A stretch of 64,000 bases of DNA from Hoeflea algicola. GTDB taxonomy: Bacteria; Pseudomonadota; Alphaproteobacteria; Rhizobiales; Rhizobiaceae. Positions 62,199 through 64,000 of the stretch are shown here, one piece after another. The translations under genes and the position numbers were made by a program. Each line of letters opens with the position of its first letter. Within the stretch, counting starts at the first letter, position 1. The stretch lies in assembly GCF_026619415.1 (NCBI RefSeq), contig NZ_JAOVZR010000001.1:4076501-4140500 (forward strand), read 5' to 3'. The notes beneath the pieces were generated by a model. The model made no database searches. It saw only the letters and a program-made list of their open reading frames with translations, and was not told where the DNA came from.

Positions 62199-63275
62199 TT
62201 ATTCCGCCGCCAACGCCGATTCGCGACGGCCCGGCTTGGCCGCTGCCGTGGGCGCCGGACCGGTCGAAGCCCTGACCACCAGTTCCACCGGCCATATTTC
62301 CTGAACCGGATCGGCCTCGGCGCCGGAGATGATGTTGATCAGGCGCTCGCAGGTGCGTGCGCCTGCTGCCCGGATCGATGAGCGGGTGGTGGTGAGCGGC
62401 ACCGAGAAACTCTCCGGCTTGAGAAACGGGAACACATCGTCATGGGTGATCACTGAAACATCACCGGGAACGCTGATGCCGAGCTGGTTGAGCGCCCGGA
62501 AAATCCCCAGCGTGGTAAACATCGAGGCGCTGAGCAGGCCGGTCGGTCGCGTGTCTGCCTTCGTGCCATCATACAGCGCCATCGCCAGCCGGTAGCCGCT
62601 GTCCTCGTTCATCGCCGCTGAATGGTGTTTCAATGCGCCAGCCGGCAGTCCGTGCTCGGCCATCGCCCGCTGGACCCCGCCCAGTCGGTGCAGCGCGAAG
62701 GTAAACTCGGTGTCGCCATTGATGAAGGCCAGCCGCTGGTGGCCCAGTTGCAGCAGCAGCCGTGCTGCGTCGTGAAACGCGCCTTCATTATCGATATCAA
62801 GAAACGCATAACCGTCGGCCGGCTTGTAGGCGCGGCCATGCGCCAGAAACGGAATCCCCAACTCTCGCACCAGCGCGATGCGCTGGTCGTCATTGCGCAT
62901 CGACGACAGGTAAAGGCCATCCACCGAACGGCTGGCGGCAATCCGCCGGTAGGCTTCGCTTTCACGTTCGATCGGCGCCGGTGTCAGCGACAGGTCGATC
63001 TCGTGGGTCAGCGCATGTTCGCCCAGCCCGGAAAGGAACTCGACGAAATGTGGATCGAGATCGACATTTCGGCCGACCGGAAGCACATATCCGATCGAGC
63101 CGGCCTTGCCGGTGGCCAGTTTGCGGGCGTTGGAATTGGGTTTGTAACCGTGCCGTTGTGCGGCCTCGATCACCTTGCGGCGGGTATGTTCGCTGACTTC
63201 CGGGTAGCCATTGAGGGCGCGCGATATGGTGGTCTGCGACAATCCCAGGAGATCTGCCAGCTGCTTCAGGTTCAC
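62199..63275 (-). CDS. aglR: LacI-family regulator, probably AglR of alpha-glucoside uptake
   Basis: A 358-residue regulator using GTG 63275, which is preceded by AAGGGAG at ideal spacing; the frame stays open to ATG 63293 and GTG 63317, but the latter would place the operator inside the gene. The LacI helix-turn-helix (NLKQLADLLGLSQTTISRALNGYPEVSE) is followed by a sugar-binding periplasmic-protein-like domain. It is divergent from aglE, and two CAAAGCGCTTTG palindromes lie in the spacer, so it likely represses aglE and itself. Confidence 0.87.
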   Translation of the reverse strand: MNLKQLADLLGLSQTTISRALNGYPEVSEHTRRKVIEAAQRHGYKPNSNARKLATGKAGSIGYVLPVGRNVDLDPHFVEFLSGLGEHALTHEIDLSLTPAPIERESEAYRRIAASRSVDGLYLSSMRNDDQRIALVRELGIPFLAHGRAYKPADGYAFLDIDNEGAFHDAARLLLQLGHQRLAFINGDTEFTFALHRLGGVQRAMAEHGLPAGALKHHSAAMNEDSGYRLAMALYDGTKADTRPTGLLSASMFTTLGIFRALNQLGISVPGDVSVITHDDVFPFLKPESFSVPLTTTRSSIRAAGARTCERLINIISGAEADPVQEIWPVELVVRASTGPAPTAAAKPGRRESALAAE

Positions 63276-63293
63276 GGTTCGGCTCCCTTTCAT

Positions 63294-63307
63294 CCAAAGC
63301 GCTTTGG
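63294..63307. promoter_or_regulatory. LacI-type operator proximal to aglR
   Basis: CCAAAGCGCTTTGG, a perfect 14-base palindrome with central CG as in LacI/GalR-family operators, 18 bases before the aglR GTG. Confidence 0.85.
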
Positions 63308-63502
63308 AAAATTGCACGCACGCGCGCTACCTCGGCATCCCTGAAGCCTGCATTTAACCCGAGACGGGATGAGAACAAAAGCGAAAAATCGCCTCCGAAT
63401 GCTTTGAAATCATGCTGCAATGCAACAAATAGTCGGAAATTGAAAGTCGATTGAAACTTTTGGCTTGACTCATGCCTGCACAGGCCGTCCTCTGATTGCA
63501 AG

Positions 63503-63516
63503 CCAAAGCGCTTTGA
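63503..63516. promoter_or_regulatory. LacI-type operator proximal to aglE
   Basis: CCAAAGCGCTTTGA; the inner twelve bases are a perfect palindrome identical to the first operator. It lies 77 bases before the aglE ATG. Confidence 0.85.
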
Positions 63517-63593
63517 ATACGAGATAGCCTTGGCGGGGAGAACTATTCACAATTTTTGTGACGGATCAGGCACTGGCCGGGAGGAAGACTTCG

Positions 63594-64000
63594 ATGAGAA
63601 AACTGTTTTTGACGGGTGTTGCAGCCACCGCCCTGACACTGGGTGCGGCGCAGGCCGCCGACCTCAAATTCGCCCCGGGCGAGGGCAATTTCAACTGGGA
63701 CAGCTATGAAGCGCTCAAGGCGACACAGCTTGACGGCGAACAGGTCACGGTCTTCGGTCCCTGGCTCGGGCCGGACCAGCAAAACGCCGAAGCGGTGCTG
63801 GCCTATTTCGCCGAGGCCACCGGCGCTGATGTGCGCTATGTCGGCTCCGACAGTTTCGAGCAGCAGGTGATGGTCGACGCGGAAGCCGGGTCCGCCGCCA
63901 ATGTGTCGGTGTTCCCGCAGCCAGGCCTTGCCGCCGACATGGCCAAGCGCGGCTTTCTCACGCCGCTGGCCGATGGAACCGCTGACTGGGTCAAGGACAA
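63594..64000 (+). CDS. aglE: Alpha-glucoside ABC transporter substrate-binding protein AglE (5' part)
   Basis: The first 135 codons of a periplasmic sugar-binding protein; the rest lies beyond the window. GGAGGAAG precedes the ATG. The signal peptide (LFLTGVAATALTLGAAQA) ends at AQA-AD. EQVTVFGPWLGPDQQNAEAVLAYFAEATGADVRYVGSDSFEQQVM matches the AglE-type extracellular solute-binding family 1. In Sinorhizobium aglEFGAK imports sucrose, maltose and trehalose under AglR control. Confidence 0.9.
   Translation, partial: MRKLFLTGVAATALTLGAAQAADLKFAPGEGNFNWDSYEALKATQLDGEQVTVFGPWLGPDQQNAEAVLAYFAEATGADVRYVGSDSFEQQVMVDAEAGSAANVSVFPQPGLAADMAKRGFLTPLADGTADWVKD

Larger units (their letters stand above)
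63276..63593. other. Divergent aglR-aglE control region
   Basis: 318 bases holding two LacI-type operators, 209 bases centre to centre, and presumably both promoters. An A+T-richer stretch lies between them. No gene is seen. Confidence 0.7.

Noticed and set aside
1..64000. Insertion sequences, tRNA genes, CRISPR arrays, prophage or a defence system
   Set aside because: No transposase, integrase, cloverleaf, spaced direct repeats or defence-type domains were recognised; the content is a conserved core motility cluster with flanking polysaccharide and metabolic genes.

Overview
The window is a G+C-rich (about 60 %, judged by eye) chromosomal segment of an alphaproteobacterium of the order Rhizobiales (Hyphomicrobiales). 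The main evidence is gene order: icpA-cheS-cheY1-cheA-cheR-cheB-cheY2-cheD-cheT-fliF-visN-visR, then flhB-fliG-fliN-fliM-motA on the minus strand, then flgF-fliI, flgBC-fliE-flgG-flgA-flgI-motE-flgH-fliL-fliP, tandem flagellins, motB-motC-motD(fliK), rem, flgE-flgK-flgL-flaF-flbT-flgD-fliQ and flhA-fliR. This is the single contiguous flagellar/chemotaxis cluster of Sinorhizobium, Agrobacterium and relatives. MotC, MotE, MotD/FliK, VisN/VisR and Rem are rhizobial hallmarks. A marine/soil genus such as Hoeflea would fit, but the genus cannot be fixed from sequence reading alone.

Layout. 1-1975: 3' end of an imelysin-family gene and a DUF1513 gene (iron-associated cell-envelope operon). About 2.5-12.6 kb: chemotaxis operon and fliF. 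13-14.5 kb: master regulators visN/visR. 14.6-19.9 kb: minus-strand switch/export/stator operon. 20-29.8 kb: rod, ring, export and chaperone genes. 29.9-33.5 kb: three tandem flagellin genes. 33.8-39.1 kb: stator, hook-length and a lytic transglycosylase-like gene. 39.4 kb: rem. 40.2-50.5 kb: hook, junction, flagellin post-transcriptional control and remaining export genes. 50.6-61.1 kb: a loose exopolysaccharide region (three glycosyltransferases, a DUF6492 protein, a Wzx-type flippase, a GumC/Wzz-type protein) interrupted by a tautomerase and a nitronate monooxygenase. 61.3-62.2 kb: folD. 62.2-64 kb: an alpha-glucoside utilisation locus (LacI-family regulator aglR, divergent from aglE, cut by the window end).

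How it works together. The sequence suggests a regulatory map. Two exact TTAA-N7-TTAA (CtrA-type) boxes lie upstream of rem, and exact or one-mismatch boxes lie upstream of each flagellin gene. A second motif, (T)TCRCGCAAG-N9-CTAG, with the nine-base gap kept at every site, lies in front of seven flagellar transcription units (fliF, motA operon, flgF operon, flgB operon, fliH-like/motB operon, flgE operon, flhA operon). The three flagellin mRNAs share a leader that can fold into three small hairpins with compensatory base changes. The last hairpin covers the ribosome-binding site, and flaF/flbT, which control flagellin translation in related bacteria, lie 11 kb downstream.

Cautions. Three motility genes (cheY1, flgG, fliL) each carry a single-base frameshift that splits an otherwise perfect gene. 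This is either unpolished sequencing error or real motility decay, and it matters for any interpretation. No RNA genes, CRISPR arrays, insertion sequences or origins were recognised.
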